A stretch of DNA of 64,000 nucleotides from Limnohabitans sp. Jir61 (GCF_003063545.1 NZ_NESD01000002.1:372001-436000), one strand, 5' to 3'; positions 25,729 to 34,972 are shown, counted from the first letter of the stretch. The notes: generated by a model from the letters alone, not told the origin. Made by a program: numbers and translations.

Positions 25729-26493
25729 TCAGGACACCTTCATCATGGAGGCGCCCGACTCATCGTTGGATTTGCTTTCTTTGATCATTCGAATCTGATG
25801 CTCAAAAGAGCGACTCTGTTCAATCAGCTTCACCATCGATGCCATTGGATTGACACTGCTGCCCTCGAGGGCCTTCGGTGTCAAAGAAACTGGCTCAGGA
25901 CCAGTTGCAAAGTCCGTGCCAAGTGGTTTTTCGTCAACGCGATACAAGCCGTCTTCGCGTTTGATCAGGTGCGTGGTACTCGCATCGCGCAGCAACAAGT
26001 TGCCAATGAGCTGCTCTTGCGGAACGCCTTGCTGTGTGGGGTCTGAGGCATAAATTTGGCCCGTATTGGTGATGTTGACCACTGACCCTACGGGGATGGT
26101 GATAGGGCCGCCATCTTGGCTTTGAACCATATGGCCCGACCCTGTCTCCAATACGCCGTTGGGATTGACTCGCAAATCACCGCGGCGAGTAAATGCCAGT
26201 TTTCCGTCATTGCCGGTCACGCCCAAAACGGTTTTGTGGTTGAAGGACACATCCAAATCGCGGCCTGTGACCATCAAAGGGCCCGCATCCAAGCGCACAC
26301 GGTCTGTGGTGTACAGACGGGGTTGCAAGCGTGAATCAAAGCCCTCACCCACTGCTTGATGCGGCTGGATGGTGGCTTCGAAGGTTTGCTTGAAACCGAC
26401 GGTGGTGACGTTGGCGATGTCGTTCGACAGCTGCTGTCGAATCAAGCGATCTTCGTTGATCGCAGCCATCGCGTTAAAGGATAAGCGGTCCAT
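25729..26493 (-). CDS. flgF: Proximal rod protein
   Basis: 254 residues. Starts MDRLSFNAMAAINEDRLIRQQLSNDIANV, an axial-protein N-terminus with the ANV/TTVGFK block, and ends in the MASMVKLIEQSRSFEHQIRMI helix. Proximal rod component. Sits between flgE and flgG with short spacers (22 and 29 bases). Confidence 0.95.
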   Translation of the reverse strand: MDRLSFNAMAAINEDRLIRQQLSNDIANVTTVGFKQTFEATIQPHQAVGEGFDSRLQPRLYTTDRVRLDAGPLMVTGRDLDVSFNHKTVLGVTGNDGKLAFTRRGDLRVNPNGVLETGSGHMVQSQDGGPITIPVGSVVNITNTGQIYASDPTQQGVPQEQLIGNLLLRDASTTHLIKREDGLYRVDEKPLGTDFATGPEPVSLTPKALEGSSVNPMASMVKLIEQSRSFEHQIRMIKESKSNDESGASMMKVS

Positions 26494-26515
26494 ATCAGGC
26501 TCTTAATGCAACTTA

Positions 26516-29500
26516 TTAGTTACGGATCTGAATGATGGTGTTGGTCATCGAGGTGCTGGTTTCCATGGCCTTGGCGTTGGCTTGGAAGTTACGCTGCTCG
26601 GTGATCAAGTCCACCAATTCTTGGGTCAAGTCGACGTTGGCGCGTTCTGTGGCGCCTGAGCGCACCGTGCCGTAACCTGCTGCACCAGCTTCGCCGTATC
26701 GAGGCACACCAGAATCAGAGGTTTTGTAGTAGTTGGTATCACCAATCTGACGCAGGCCAGATGGGTTGGAGAAGTTCACCAACACCACTTTGCCTAGGGC
26801 TTTTTGTGAGCTGTTGGAGAAGCTAGCAGTCACCAGGCCATCGTCACCAATGGCCAAACCGACCAAGTCACCTTCAGGTGCGCCGTCTTGCGACTGCGAC
26901 AACACAGAGAATGGTGACGCAAATTGGCTTGACTTGGAGTAGTCGATGTTCATGGTCAAAGCGCCCTTACCGTTTGGCAAGTACACCGTGTCCAACTGAG
27001 CACCTTGTTTCGGGGAGATCAAGTTACCCGCAGTGTCAAACGTCAGCTCACCTTTGTCGAAATAGACCGGTGACCATGAAGGCAATGTGTCAAAGCCTGT
27101 CGCGGTGGATGACTCTGCACCAAAACCATCGATGTAGACCGTTGCACCTTTATCGTCCTTGAACGGTGTGGGTTTGATCCAAGTTGTGGTTGTGCCAAAT
27201 TTGGCATCTAAGTTGTCTAAGCCCCAGCGTGAATCGCCGGTGATCTTGACGTAAGAGCTATTGGATGCTGTACCTGTGGTGAATTCGAGTGCATTGCTCT
27301 TGCTGTTGTAGCTCACCTTGACGCCGTTGACAGAGTCTGGAGTCAGTCCATTTTTGGAAGGGCCTTGCAAGTTGTTGATGCCGTTTTGCAATGCCTCCAT
27401 GAACGTACCTAAGGTGTAGTTATCTTTTGGAGGAATGACCACCGTGCCCGTGATGCCGTTGACAGACACCACGAATTGGTTGTTGGTACTGTCCACTGAG
27501 AAGTTGTTGTCTACGTTCACTGCCAGAGGATTGGCAGTCAAAACTGCTGGTTTTGATGTCACACCGCGCAAAGCATCCACTGTTGATGGCGTCACAATAT
27601 AGGCAGCAGGGTCACCCGTCATGCCCAAGCCTTTGGAAATCTGCGTGGCCAAACTGCCAGGACGGATACCTGTGACCGACAAGCCAGATGTGTCGCCTGT
27701 TGTGCCAGACTGGAACACGAAAGATTGTTTGACAGAGTCGTACTCAACCTTCATGCCGTAGCGTTGATCATTCATAGCACGGAAAGGCGATGTAGAGACA
27801 GACGGTGACAGAGTCAAGCCCACATCGCCATCGTTCACACCCTGCACCAATGGGTCTGCCAAGTTCATAGCAGCTTGATCGCTAGAAACTTTGAGCTTTG
27901 AGTTATTGGTTGGTGTAAAGATTAACTTTTGCATGGCAGTGTCATAGCTCACTGCAACATTGCCTTTGTACTGAGGATCTGCATCAATTTGCTTTTGCAC
28001 TTCACGCACCATGTCCTCACTGCGCATGTCTTTGGATGCAGAGAGATCGATGGGCAAGGTTGGCAACGTGGATTTATCAGCGCGAGTCAGTGTGAGCGCG
28101 AATGTCGGCGCGCCAATGGTTGAGAAGTTGAATGGTTTCTCGTCGCCATATGCACGTGCCATGACGTTCGTCAATTCGGCAGCGATCTGGGTACCTGACA
28201 GCTTCTTATTTGCAGATGCTGGCAATTTGCTCATGGTTTCAACCAAATGATCCAAGCCAACTGTGACTGAATCAATGGAGTTGTCCACGTTCACTGTGAA
28301 GAGATTTCGCAAATCATCAATACTGCGTTTGCTGCTGTCCAGTGCAGATGCCACACCTGTTGTCAATACAGGATTGTTAGACACGCCTGTCGTTGCATCG
28401 ACATCATTGATTTGAGCAAACGGCCCCGTGACATCGGTCACGCTTTGGAAAACCTTGACTGAATTCGCAATGGCTTGTGAGCTGGCACTTGATGGATCTT
28501 TTGCTTTGATCGTCAACGCCTTGTCAGTTGCTGAATAAGTGGCGATGTAATCGGTCACGAAAGCTGCATTGGTATTCAATTTGTCAGCCAAATCAGCGCC
28601 TGATGCGGCTTCTTCAAACAGTGGCGGTGTTGCTGTACCAAAGGTCACCTTAAAGCCCTTGGTTGCATCATCAAATGTGAATGCAGCAGTTGCGCGGGTA
28701 TATGGTGTATTTTGAGCGGTGATCTTGTCAGCAGTCATCACCGTCGTGCCTTGCGTGATGACCACACCTTTTGCAGACGTTGTTCCCTTGATATCAGCAG
28801 CCGAGACATTCGGGTCTAGGGCTGTGATTTTCAGGATGGAATCGGCGTATTTAATGGTGGAGCCAACAGACACGTCCGAGGCGGCACCAGTGACTTTGGT
28901 CAGCGTTGCGCCGCTGATGTTGCGTTGCGCGGCATCTGTGACCGTGATTGATTTGGCTGCGTCATCCCAAGTCACGGTGATGTCTGTGCGACCTTCGTCC
29001 ATGGCTTGCAATTTGGTTTGCAGCTCTGTGGCCATGTCTGCACCAGCTACGGTGTCGACAGACAGAGATTTCAAGTCCATCTGTTTGCCACCGATGTTGA
29101 TACTGAAGCTGGCAAATGGGTTTGAAGTTGGTGCGGTAGCGCCAAAGTTCATGCCTTGCAGCGTGACTGAGGGCTTGGCCGCTTGCGCAACATAGGTCGA
29201 TGCAAAACTGGCATTGAGGTTCAATGCAGAAGCCACATCTTCTGGCGTTGGAGGTGTAGAACCTGTTGCAGGAATATCCACGGTGACGCGAGCGGCATCT
29301 GGACCAAACTCGACAGAACGTGCGCCTGTGATGTTGGAATCCATGGAGTAAGTGACAGCACTGCTGCCCTGTTGACGCAGCAAATCAGACTTGCTGATGT
29401 TCAAATAATTGCCGAAGTCAATGCCGTCGTTAGAGCCTGTGCCCAGGTCGGTAGCCATACCACCGGTTACGGTTGCAGGTTTAGACACTCGCACATCGGT

Positions 29501-30358
29501 CAGTTGGTCCAAAGAAAACTTGATGGTCTTCTTGGAGAAGCTACTGTTCAATTCGGCAATTTGTTCTGGTGTTTTGAATTCGCTTTTCGCTCGCAGTTCA
29601 CCATACTTGTTGACGTACATTTCTTCGCCAAGGCTATTGGTAGCTTGTTGCAGAGACGCATTGACCAACTTGTCGCCTACATACACATAGGTCTGCCACT
29701 TGTTGTTTGGCATTTGCTGGCTCGCGTTTTGAGTCTTCACGTAATAGACAGACGCCAAATACGAGTTACCACCGGCGTCATACACCGTGAGCGCCGTGCT
29801 CTTGTTGTAGGTGGTTGGATCATTGCGGTTGAAATCTTTGGTAATCACCGTGGCGTCAGCAGGAAAGTTCAAACCCAATGACACTTTGCTGGTTTGCTTG
29901 GCCATGCCCGTTGTTTTTTGAGGAATGGTCAACACGTTCATGTCGTCCAAGTTCGCTTTGCCGGACGAGTCGACTGACGCCGCCATCAACTTTTGACCTG
30001 CCGTGTTCACCACGTTGTTTTGGTCGTTCATCATGAACACACCGTTACGCGTGAAGATGTCTTGGAAACCGTCTTGAGATTTCAAGGGGAAGAAACCGTC
30101 ACCGCTGATGGCCAAGTCAAGTGTGTTTGACGAGAACACCAAGTTACCTTGACCAAACTCTTGCGTCACCTTCTTCAACGCAACACCTTGACCAATCGTG
30201 GCCGAGGCTTTTTGCAGAGGCGATGTCGCAAAAATGTCACCAAAGTCGGTACGACTGCGTTTGAAACCAGTGGTGGAAACGTTGGCAATGTTGTTGGACG
30301 TGACACCCATTTGGGCGGTGGCTGCGTTCAAACCTGTGAGTGCGGTATAGAAGGACAT
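26516..30358 (-). CDS. flgE: Oversized flagellar hook protein
   Basis: 1280 residues, about three times the common 400-450. The N-terminus (SFYTALTGLNAATAQMGVTS, NNIANVSTTGFKRSR) and C-terminus (LTQELVDLITEQRNFQANAKAM...TNTIIQIRN) are standard FlgE and will build the D0/Dc core. Between them lie many extra beta-rich modules (roughly residues 330-1000), including one (about 400-495) homologous to a module in FlgK. The hook is the universal joint between rod and filament; such inserts would decorate its surface. Located between flgD and flgF as expected. Confidence 0.94.
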   Translation of the reverse strand: MSFYTALTGLNAATAQMGVTSNNIANVSTTGFKRSRTDFGDIFATSPLQKASATIGQGVALKKVTQEFGQGNLVFSSNTLDLAISGDGFFPLKSQDGFQDIFTRNGVFMMNDQNNVVNTAGQKLMAASVDSSGKANLDDMNVLTIPQKTTGMAKQTSKVSLGLNFPADATVITKDFNRNDPTTYNKSTALTVYDAGGNSYLASVYYVKTQNASQQMPNNKWQTYVYVGDKLVNASLQQATNSLGEEMYVNKYGELRAKSEFKTPEQIAELNSSFSKKTIKFSLDQLTDVRVSKPATVTGGMATDLGTGSNDGIDFGNYLNISKSDLLRQQGSSAVTYSMDSNITGARSVEFGPDAARVTVDIPATGSTPPTPEDVASALNLNASFASTYVAQAAKPSVTLQGMNFGATAPTSNPFASFSINIGGKQMDLKSLSVDTVAGADMATELQTKLQAMDEGRTDITVTWDDAAKSITVTDAAQRNISGATLTKVTGAASDVSVGSTIKYADSILKITALDPNVSAADIKGTTSAKGVVITQGTTVMTADKITAQNTPYTRATAAFTFDDATKGFKVTFGTATPPLFEEAASGADLADKLNTNAAFVTDYIATYSATDKALTIKAKDPSSASSQAIANSVKVFQSVTDVTGPFAQINDVDATTGVSNNPVLTTGVASALDSSKRSIDDLRNLFTVNVDNSIDSVTVGLDHLVETMSKLPASANKKLSGTQIAAELTNVMARAYGDEKPFNFSTIGAPTFALTLTRADKSTLPTLPIDLSASKDMRSEDMVREVQKQIDADPQYKGNVAVSYDTAMQKLIFTPTNNSKLKVSSDQAAMNLADPLVQGVNDGDVGLTLSPSVSTSPFRAMNDQRYGMKVEYDSVKQSFVFQSGTTGDTSGLSVTGIRPGSLATQISKGLGMTGDPAAYIVTPSTVDALRGVTSKPAVLTANPLAVNVDNNFSVDSTNNQFVVSVNGITGTVVIPPKDNYTLGTFMEALQNGINNLQGPSKNGLTPDSVNGVKVSYNSKSNALEFTTGTASNSSYVKITGDSRWGLDNLDAKFGTTTTWIKPTPFKDDKGATVYIDGFGAESSTATGFDTLPSWSPVYFDKGELTFDTAGNLISPKQGAQLDTVYLPNGKGALTMNIDYSKSSQFASPFSVLSQSQDGAPEGDLVGLAIGDDGLVTASFSNSSQKALGKVVLVNFSNPSGLRQIGDTNYYKTSDSGVPRYGEAGAAGYGTVRSGATERANVDLTQELVDLITEQRNFQANAKAMETSTSMTNTIIQIRN
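28875..29160 (-). repeat. FlgE insert module shared with FlgK
   Basis: Encodes FGATAPTSNPFASFSINIGG, then DMATELQTKLQAMDEGRTD and VTDAAQRNISGATLT; same motif order as the FlgK module at 20055-20345. Confidence 0.75.
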
Positions 30359-30397
30359 GGTGCTTTAGCTCCTGAGAGAAATTCTTTGTTCTGAAAA

Positions 30398-31087
30398 TTA
30401 GTTGCTGATGCGTTTGACATCGGCCAAGTTGACAGTCTTGCCGCCTGCGACTTCCAGCAGCATGGTGCCGTCTGAAGTGCCTGCACTGCTGACGCCCTTG
30501 ACGGTGGCGTAAGTGTTGACAGTTGGTTTGGTCACATTGCCGTTGCTGTTGACTGTGGCCACATAGCGATAGAGGCCATTGGCTGCTGCAGTTCCACCAT
30601 CGGTCATGCCATCCCATGACAAAGTGACATCACCCACAGCTTGTGCACCCATGATTTGAGAGCGCACCAAAATGCCTTTGTCATCAAACACTTGCAACTT
30701 GATGCCATCGGCACCGGTTGGAAGATTGATCGTGCCTTGTGAAACGGTGGTATCTGTCACTTCCACAGGACCGTCAGGCACACCAACTGTCTTACCAATC
30801 AATGAGGTTGCGCCCAAGAGACGATCATTCGCCAAGCTAGAAACCAAGCTTTCCATGCTGGTTTTCATGCCTGTTGTCGCTTCAAGTTGCGAGAACTGTG
30901 CAAGCTGCGCCACGAAAGCTTCGTTTTTCACAGGGTCTGTTGGATCTTGGTTTTTGAGCTGTGTGGTGAACAGTGTCAAAAACTCAGATTGACCCATGCT
31001 CGTTTTCTGCGGGGTTGCTGCCTTTTGCGCGTTGTATTGCGCCGTCGTCATGATGCCGCTAATAGATGATGAGGTATCGATGGCCAT
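30398..31087 (-). CDS. flgD: Hook-cap scaffold protein
   Basis: 229 residues. SMGQSEFLTLFTTQLKNQDPTDPV (key residues FL, L, QL, QDP) is the FlgD N-terminal signature, followed by AFVAQLAQFSQLE; the C-terminal half has the FnIII/tudor-like LQVFDDKGILVRSQIMGAQAVGDVTLSWDGMTDGG pattern in split form. Caps the growing hook and is discarded. 39 bases from flgE. Confidence 0.95.
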   Translation of the reverse strand: MAIDTSSSISGIMTTAQYNAQKAATPQKTSMGQSEFLTLFTTQLKNQDPTDPVKNEAFVAQLAQFSQLEATTGMKTSMESLVSSLANDRLLGATSLIGKTVGVPDGPVEVTDTTVSQGTINLPTGADGIKLQVFDDKGILVRSQIMGAQAVGDVTLSWDGMTDGGTAAANGLYRYVATVNSNGNVTKPTVNTYATVKGVSSAGTSDGTMLLEVAGGKTVNLADVKRISN

Positions 31088-31110
31088 TTAAGACTCCGGT
31101 TTAGCTTGAA

Positions 31111-31536
31111 TCAGCTCTTGGTAATTTCTAGGGTGCGCATCATCAATTGACGAGCGGTGTTCACCACTTCAACGTTGTTTTGGTATGAACGCGATGCAGC
31201 CATCATGTCGACCATTTCAGACATTTCATTCACGTTGGAGTGAAAGACGTAGCCTTCTTTGTCAGCGAGTGGGTTACCTGGCTCCCAAGTTTTGCGAATG
31301 GGTGCTGGGTCGTTGACGATGCGGTCAACTTTGACGCCGCCAACAAACTGAGCGCCACCGTGTGTCATTTGCTCTTCCATCAAGGCTTTGAACAAGGGGC
31401 GACGGCCGCGGTAGGCTTCTTCTTCTGAGCCTGCCACCGAGTTGGCGTTGGCTAAGTTAGAGGCCGTGGTGTTCATGCGAATGGCTTGCGCGTTTAGCGC
31501 TGTGCCTGCAATACCAAAGACGTTATCGAGTTGCAT
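31111..31536 (-). CDS. flgC: Proximal rod protein
   Basis: 141 residues. MQLDNVFGIAGTALNAQAIRMN, then NLANANSVAGSEEEAYRGRRPLF (split) and the C-terminal VNEMSEMVDMMAASRSYQNNVEV helix match FlgC. Six bases before the flgB gene end in operon order flgB-flgC-flgD. Confidence 0.96.
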   Translation of the reverse strand: MQLDNVFGIAGTALNAQAIRMNTTASNLANANSVAGSEEEAYRGRRPLFKALMEEQMTHGGAQFVGGVKVDRIVNDPAPIRKTWEPGNPLADKEGYVFHSNVNEMSEMVDMMAASRSYQNNVEVVNTARQLMMRTLEITKS

Positions 31537-31542
31537 GGTTTA

Positions 31543-31926
31543 TTACTCCCCGCGCATGGCTTTACGCAAGCCGCCGATGCGGTTTTGCAGGAACTGCAAG
31601 GTGGCTTGGTAGTCACCAGCTGCCTTACCGTATTGGGCTTGTTCGACGTTCATCTCAACGGTGTTGCCGTCGAATGAACTGTTAAAAGGTGTGCGATAGC
31701 GCATGCCGTTGTCTGGGGCTTCTTGCAGACCGGCGTAGTGCTTCTCATTGGTGGCCGTCAAATATTCAGTCTTGGCTTCTTTGAGCATGGCCTTGAAATC
31801 GACGTCTTGTGCTTTGTAGTTGGGCGTGTCAGCGTTGGCGATGTTGCGCGCCAATACTTCCATGCGCTGGCTTCTCACGCCGAGCGCTCGCTCATGTATT
31901 CCGAAAGCAGATGAAAAAACGTCCAT
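31543..31926 (-). CDS. flgB: Proximal rod protein
   Basis: 127 residues. The ATG at 31926 has AGGAG 8 bases upstream and is preferred to an in-frame ATG at 31950. FSSAFGIHERALGVRSQRMEVL and ANIANADTPNYKAQDVDF (here RNIANADTPNYK) are FlgB hallmarks. First gene of the flgB-to-flgL run; a sigma-54 promoter lies about 60 bases upstream. Confidence 0.96.
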   Translation of the reverse strand: MDVFSSAFGIHERALGVRSQRMEVLARNIANADTPNYKAQDVDFKAMLKEAKTEYLTATNEKHYAGLQEAPDNGMRYRTPFNSSFDGNTVEMNVEQAQYGKAAGDYQATLQFLQNRIGGLRKAMRGE

Positions 31927-31983
31927 AACAAGACTCCTGTTTATTGACACATGGCCTCAAGTTGTGAGACCTCATGTCGATTA

Positions 31984-32000
31984 ATGCAAGAGCCGTGCCA
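31984..32000 (-). promoter_or_regulatory. Sigma-54 promoter of the flgB operon
   Basis: Minus strand TGGCAC (32000-31995), 5 bases, TTGCAT (31989-31984): an exact -24/-12 element. Expected start near 31973, 47 bases before the flgB ATG. Confidence 0.88.
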
Positions 32001-32019
32001 CGGCGGTTTTGACGGTTTA

Positions 32020-32039
32020 AGCGGCAATCTTTTGCCGCT
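32020..32039. repeat. Dispersed palindrome GCGGCAA-N4-TTGCCGC, copy 1
   Basis: AGCGGCAA and TTGCCGCT around TCTT, between the transglycosylase stop and the flgB promoter. It could also serve as a weak terminator. Same element recurs at 42287, 48505 and (shorter) 55068. Confidence 0.7.
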
Positions 32040-32048
32040 GAACTGAAA

Positions 32049-33215
32049 TTAGCGAGATTCCGTCACAGCCGCCTGTGCGGCATAGGCGCTCAAGCGAGCT
32101 GCCTGCATGGAGGGGCGTTGCGCCACTTCCGTACCTAAACGTTCATTGGCGTTTTGATGCAAACCCGCCAAGATTGAATTGCGCGTGATGGGCGCACGCA
32201 TGTCGCGGTTCACATGCAAGTAAGCCGCTTGCTGACCTGGAATGTTCAACGCCGCATTGGGTCGCGTTTCGTTGCGCGCCGCTGGGGTGAGTACTGTTAA
32301 GTACAGATCATCCAAACCTACAGGGCCAAAGTTCTTCAGGCCCGTGTCTTCAAAATACTTACCCACCATGTCGAGCTGCTGCAACACGCTGTGGCCCAAA
32401 ATCGCTTTGGGGTTCGCGCCAAAGCCTGCGCTTGCAGCGCCGCGATCAGGTCCATCACAAAACTGAATGATGCCGTGACAACGACTGTTGGAGGCTTTGG
32501 GGTTCATGCCATCGCTCTCCATCAAGGTGAGGCGGGCAAAGTCATCGGGGGCAAAGCGGTGCTCTTGCGAGAGCTGAACAATTTTGTTCATCACAGCCTG
32601 TTTGTCTTGTGCGGGGATGAAGCCCTTTTCAATGGCGCGATCGATGGTTTTTTCGAGCACCACGTTACCGCTGCGGTCTGAGCGCGTGAGTAACTGTACT
32701 TGGGCAGTACCCGCTAGGGCAGTTGCACCCATGGGCGTGTTGGTATTGAGCGTATTCACATTGGCGGCAGGCGTGACGACTGGAGATGCCGCCACTGCCG
32801 CTGCAGCTTTATTGGCTGCGATGGCCTGATTCACGGCCATAGCTTGCTGCAAAGAGAAATTCAGACTGTCCAGGTTCAATTGTTGACCTGGATGAATCAT
32901 GTTCGCGTTGGTGATGTTGTTCGATCGCGCCACGGTTTGCGCCAAACGCATGGCTTCATTGCTGGAGACGTTGACGCCGCGTTGCGCCATTTGCTCTCGA
33001 ACGATCCCTGTCAAAGTTTGACCAGAACGCACCTGCGTGTTCCATGCCGCGGTACTACCCTCTGGCGCTAATGCCCCTGATTGATTTGCACTCGCCAACG
33101 CACGGGTGAAGGCTGGCGCAGTGCGCGCGTAGGCCAGCTGACTGCGTGGCAGCTTTGGCATGCCAGAGGCGTCGGCGGTATTCACCTGCGGGTTATAGGA
33201 CGGGTCGAGTCGCAT
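32049..33215 (-). CDS. LysM-containing lytic transglycosylase-like protein, probably flagellar
   Basis: 388 residues. Residues about 60-125 look like a LysM-type peptidoglycan-binding domain (VRSGQTLTGIVREQM ... MIHPGQQLNL). Residues about 205-330 resemble a transglycosylase fold: FARLTLMESDGMNPKASNSR with a Glu in the catalytic position (L-x-E-S-x-G-x-N-P-x-A) and GIIQF further on. No clear Sec signal peptide, so it may be exported by the flagellar type III system like FlgJ. FlgJ here lacks its muramidase half; this gene next to flgB may supply the wall-cutting activity for the rod. Assignment of catalytic activity is inference. Confidence 0.7.
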   Translation of the reverse strand: MRLDPSYNPQVNTADASGMPKLPRSQLAYARTAPAFTRALASANQSGALAPEGSTAAWNTQVRSGQTLTGIVREQMAQRGVNVSSNEAMRLAQTVARSNNITNANMIHPGQQLNLDSLNFSLQQAMAVNQAIAANKAAAAVAASPVVTPAANVNTLNTNTPMGATALAGTAQVQLLTRSDRSGNVVLEKTIDRAIEKGFIPAQDKQAVMNKIVQLSQEHRFAPDDFARLTLMESDGMNPKASNSRCHGIIQFCDGPDRGAASAGFGANPKAILGHSVLQQLDMVGKYFEDTGLKNFGPVGLDDLYLTVLTPAARNETRPNAALNIPGQQAAYLHVNRDMRAPITRNSILAGLHQNANERLGTEVAQRPSMQAARLSAYAAQAAVTESR

Positions 33216-33249
33216 GGAGTGCTCCGTTTATTCGGTCCGTTTTAAAAGT

Positions 33250-33264
33250 TGGCTTCGTTTTTGC
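33250..33264 (+). promoter_or_regulatory. Sigma-54 promoter of flgA
   Basis: Plus strand TGGCTT (33250-33255), 5 bases, TTGC (33261-33264). GG and GC have the required 12-base register. Leader about 43 bases to flgA. Confidence 0.75.
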
Positions 33265-33318
33265 ATGAGGGTGTGTATCTGAACAAATGTCAAAACATTC
33301 ACACTGACCCTAACGACT

Positions 33319-34089
33319 ATGCAATTGCTGTGCCTAAAAAATGCCGACACCCCTCGCGCTTCAAGCGTGGGTCTATGGCTGGCTGCATGCTTGCTAAGCC
33401 AAGCCCAGCTTGGGTTTGCTGCCGATTTGGTGACGAATGACAGTGCCTTTGAGGTTCTGCAAAAACAAGCCCAAGAATGGGCTGCAAGCCACCCCTCTTT
33501 TCAAGGAAAACAGGTGCAAGTTGTCCCTGTTGACCCACGCATCGCGGTACAAAACTGTCAACAAAACCTGCAGTTTGAGCATCCTTTTCCCAATCAACCT
33601 GCTGTACGGGTGCGCTGCGCACAGCCTGTTTGGCAACTTTTCATCAACCTGAATACTGGACAAGCCCCTGCACAAGTGAATCGAACTGTTGCCTCTGCGC
33701 CAGTTTTGTCCAAAGTTTTGGTGTCTAAAGAGTTGCTCAAGCGTGGGACTGTGATCTCGCCCTCGATGTTCAGTTACGCAGAGATGCCAGCAGCAGGCAT
33801 GGAAAACCAAATCATTTCTGATGCTAATTTATTAAAAAACATGGAATTGGTGCGTGACCTCACGCCCAATACACCTCTTCGCTCCTATGACGTGAAAAAT
33901 GCCGTGCTCGTGAAGCGCGGGCAAGAGGTTCAAGTGACAGCTGGCGAAGGAAGAGGCTTTTCCATCACAATGCGCGCTGAAGCGTTGCAAGATGGTGGTT
34001 TAGGTGAACAAATTCGCTTGAAAAATGTCGAGTCGGGTCGATCACTCTATGGCGTGATCACTGGACCGAATGCCGCAAAGGTTAAGTAA
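33319..34089 (+). CDS. flgA: P-ring assembly chaperone FlgA
   Basis: 256 residues. N-terminal signal peptide (hydrophobic VGLWLAACLLSQAQLGFA). The C-terminal half is the SAF/FlgA region: VLVSKELLKRGTVISPSM, then LVRDLTPNTPLRSYDV and VLVKRGQEVQVTAGEGRGFSI in parts, ending GRSLYGVITGPNAAKVK. Periplasmic chaperone for FlgI. Transcribed divergently from the flgB side with its own sigma-54 promoter. Two Cys pairs in the N-terminal half could form disulphides. Confidence 0.93.
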   Translation: MQLLCLKNADTPRASSVGLWLAACLLSQAQLGFAADLVTNDSAFEVLQKQAQEWAASHPSFQGKQVQVVPVDPRIAVQNCQQNLQFEHPFPNQPAVRVRCAQPVWQLFINLNTGQAPAQVNRTVASAPVLSKVLVSKELLKRGTVISPSMFSYAEMPAAGMENQIISDANLLKNMELVRDLTPNTPLRSYDVKNAVLVKRGQEVQVTAGEGRGFSITMRAEALQDGGLGEQIRLKNVESGRSLYGVITGPNAAKVK

Positions 34090-34123
34090 AAAGCGGTATT
34101 AAAAAAATATTTCAAAAAAACTC

Positions 34124-34150
34124 TCAAGTTCTAGAATTTGGAGTCGATTG
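34124..34150 (+). promoter_or_regulatory. FliA promoter of flgM
   Basis: Plus strand TCAA (34124-34127), 15 bases, GTCGATTG (34143-34150). One change in the core of the -10. Leader about 46 bases. Autocontrol of the anti-sigma gene by FliA is classical. Confidence 0.75.
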
Positions 34151-34202
34151 AAGTGTTGTGAAAAAGTTTGACCTGCTAACAGGTTAAGAAAGTGAAAACA
34201 TC

Positions 34203-34523
34203 ATGAATGACGCTATTTCAAACTATGGTCGTATGACCCAGTCGAATGCTGCGCTGCGCAGTACCATCGATAAAGTCGAAAAACGAAGCCCTTCTGCCGC
34301 TCAGGCGAAAGAAGACTTGGCTCCATCTATGGATAAAGCATCTTCCACAGGAGCAGACAAAGTGAGCTTGAGCAACGTCGCCCAAAAAGTCATGGCTCAG
34401 CCTGACTTCGATCGCTCGAAAGTGGACGCGATCAAACAAGCGATCAAAGACGGCAAATACCCCGTTAATCCACGCCGCATTGCTGAAAACTTTGTGGCCT
34501 TGGAAAAAATGATTTCTAACTGA
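34203..34523 (+). CDS. flgM: Anti-sigma-28 factor
   Basis: 106 residues, family size. The C-terminal half (VSLSNVAQKVMAQPDFDRSK, then VDAIKQAIKDGKYPVNPRRIAENF) is the FlgM FliA-binding helix region; the N-terminus is disordered and charged. Binds FliA in the cytoplasm until exported through the finished hook-basal body, releasing the late promoters found in this window. Followed after 16 bases by flgN. Confidence 0.95.
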   Translation: MNDAISNYGRMTQSNAALRSTIDKVEKRSPSAAQAKEDLAPSMDKASSTGADKVSLSNVAQKVMAQPDFDRSKVDAIKQAIKDGKYPVNPRRIAENFVALEKMISN

Positions 34524-34539
34524 TCTGGCCTTGCCCGAG

Positions 34540-34962
34540 ATGACAACAACAGCCGCGACTGAGGCCTCCTCATTGGAGCAGGCTTTGGCGCTGGCGCAAA
34601 CGCTTGAGGACATGCTCGAACTTGAGTTTGAGCAACTCAAAGCGCAAAACTTAGATGCCTTTGAAGCATCGCAGACCACTAAAAATTCGCTACTGCAACA
34701 GCTCGCAGAGTTGGCGGGTATTCACGGTCCCGAGTCTGCTGATGAACTCGGCCCCGAGTGGGATGGCTTCAAAGAACGCATGGCTCATTGCCGCGATCTG
34801 CATCGCCGCAATGAAGTGCTGATCGTTCGAAAAATTGACGCCATCCGCGGCGCTTTGCAAAGCCTGCAAGTGGAAGACCCCACGAGCTCGGTTGAAATTT
34901 ATGACCGTTTGGGCAAACTCTCGCGCGGACGCCGCGGTGGACGCGGCTACGCAGAGGCGTAA
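34540..34962 (+). CDS. flgN: FlgN-type export chaperone
   Basis: 140 residues from the ATG at 34540 (a TTG nine bases earlier is possible). Long helical protein (LEQALALAQTLEDMLELEFEQL, LLQQLAELAG, CRDLHRRNEVLIVRK) typical of FlgN, chaperone of FlgK and FlgL. Position directly after flgM agrees. The C-terminus is Arg/Gly-rich (GRRGGRGY). Ends 10 bases from the convergent flhB-like gene with no obvious terminator between. Confidence 0.8.
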   Translation: MTTTAATEASSLEQALALAQTLEDMLELEFEQLKAQNLDAFEASQTTKNSLLQQLAELAGIHGPESADELGPEWDGFKERMAHCRDLHRRNEVLIVRKIDAIRGALQSLQVEDPTSSVEIYDRLGKLSRGRRGGRGYAEA

Positions 34963-34972
34963 ATACTGCTTA

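Noticed and set aside
33216-33318. FliA promoter for the transglycosylase gene at 32049
   Set aside because: An ACCGAATA-like -10 is visible on the minus strand but there is no TAAA/TCAA 15 bases upstream.
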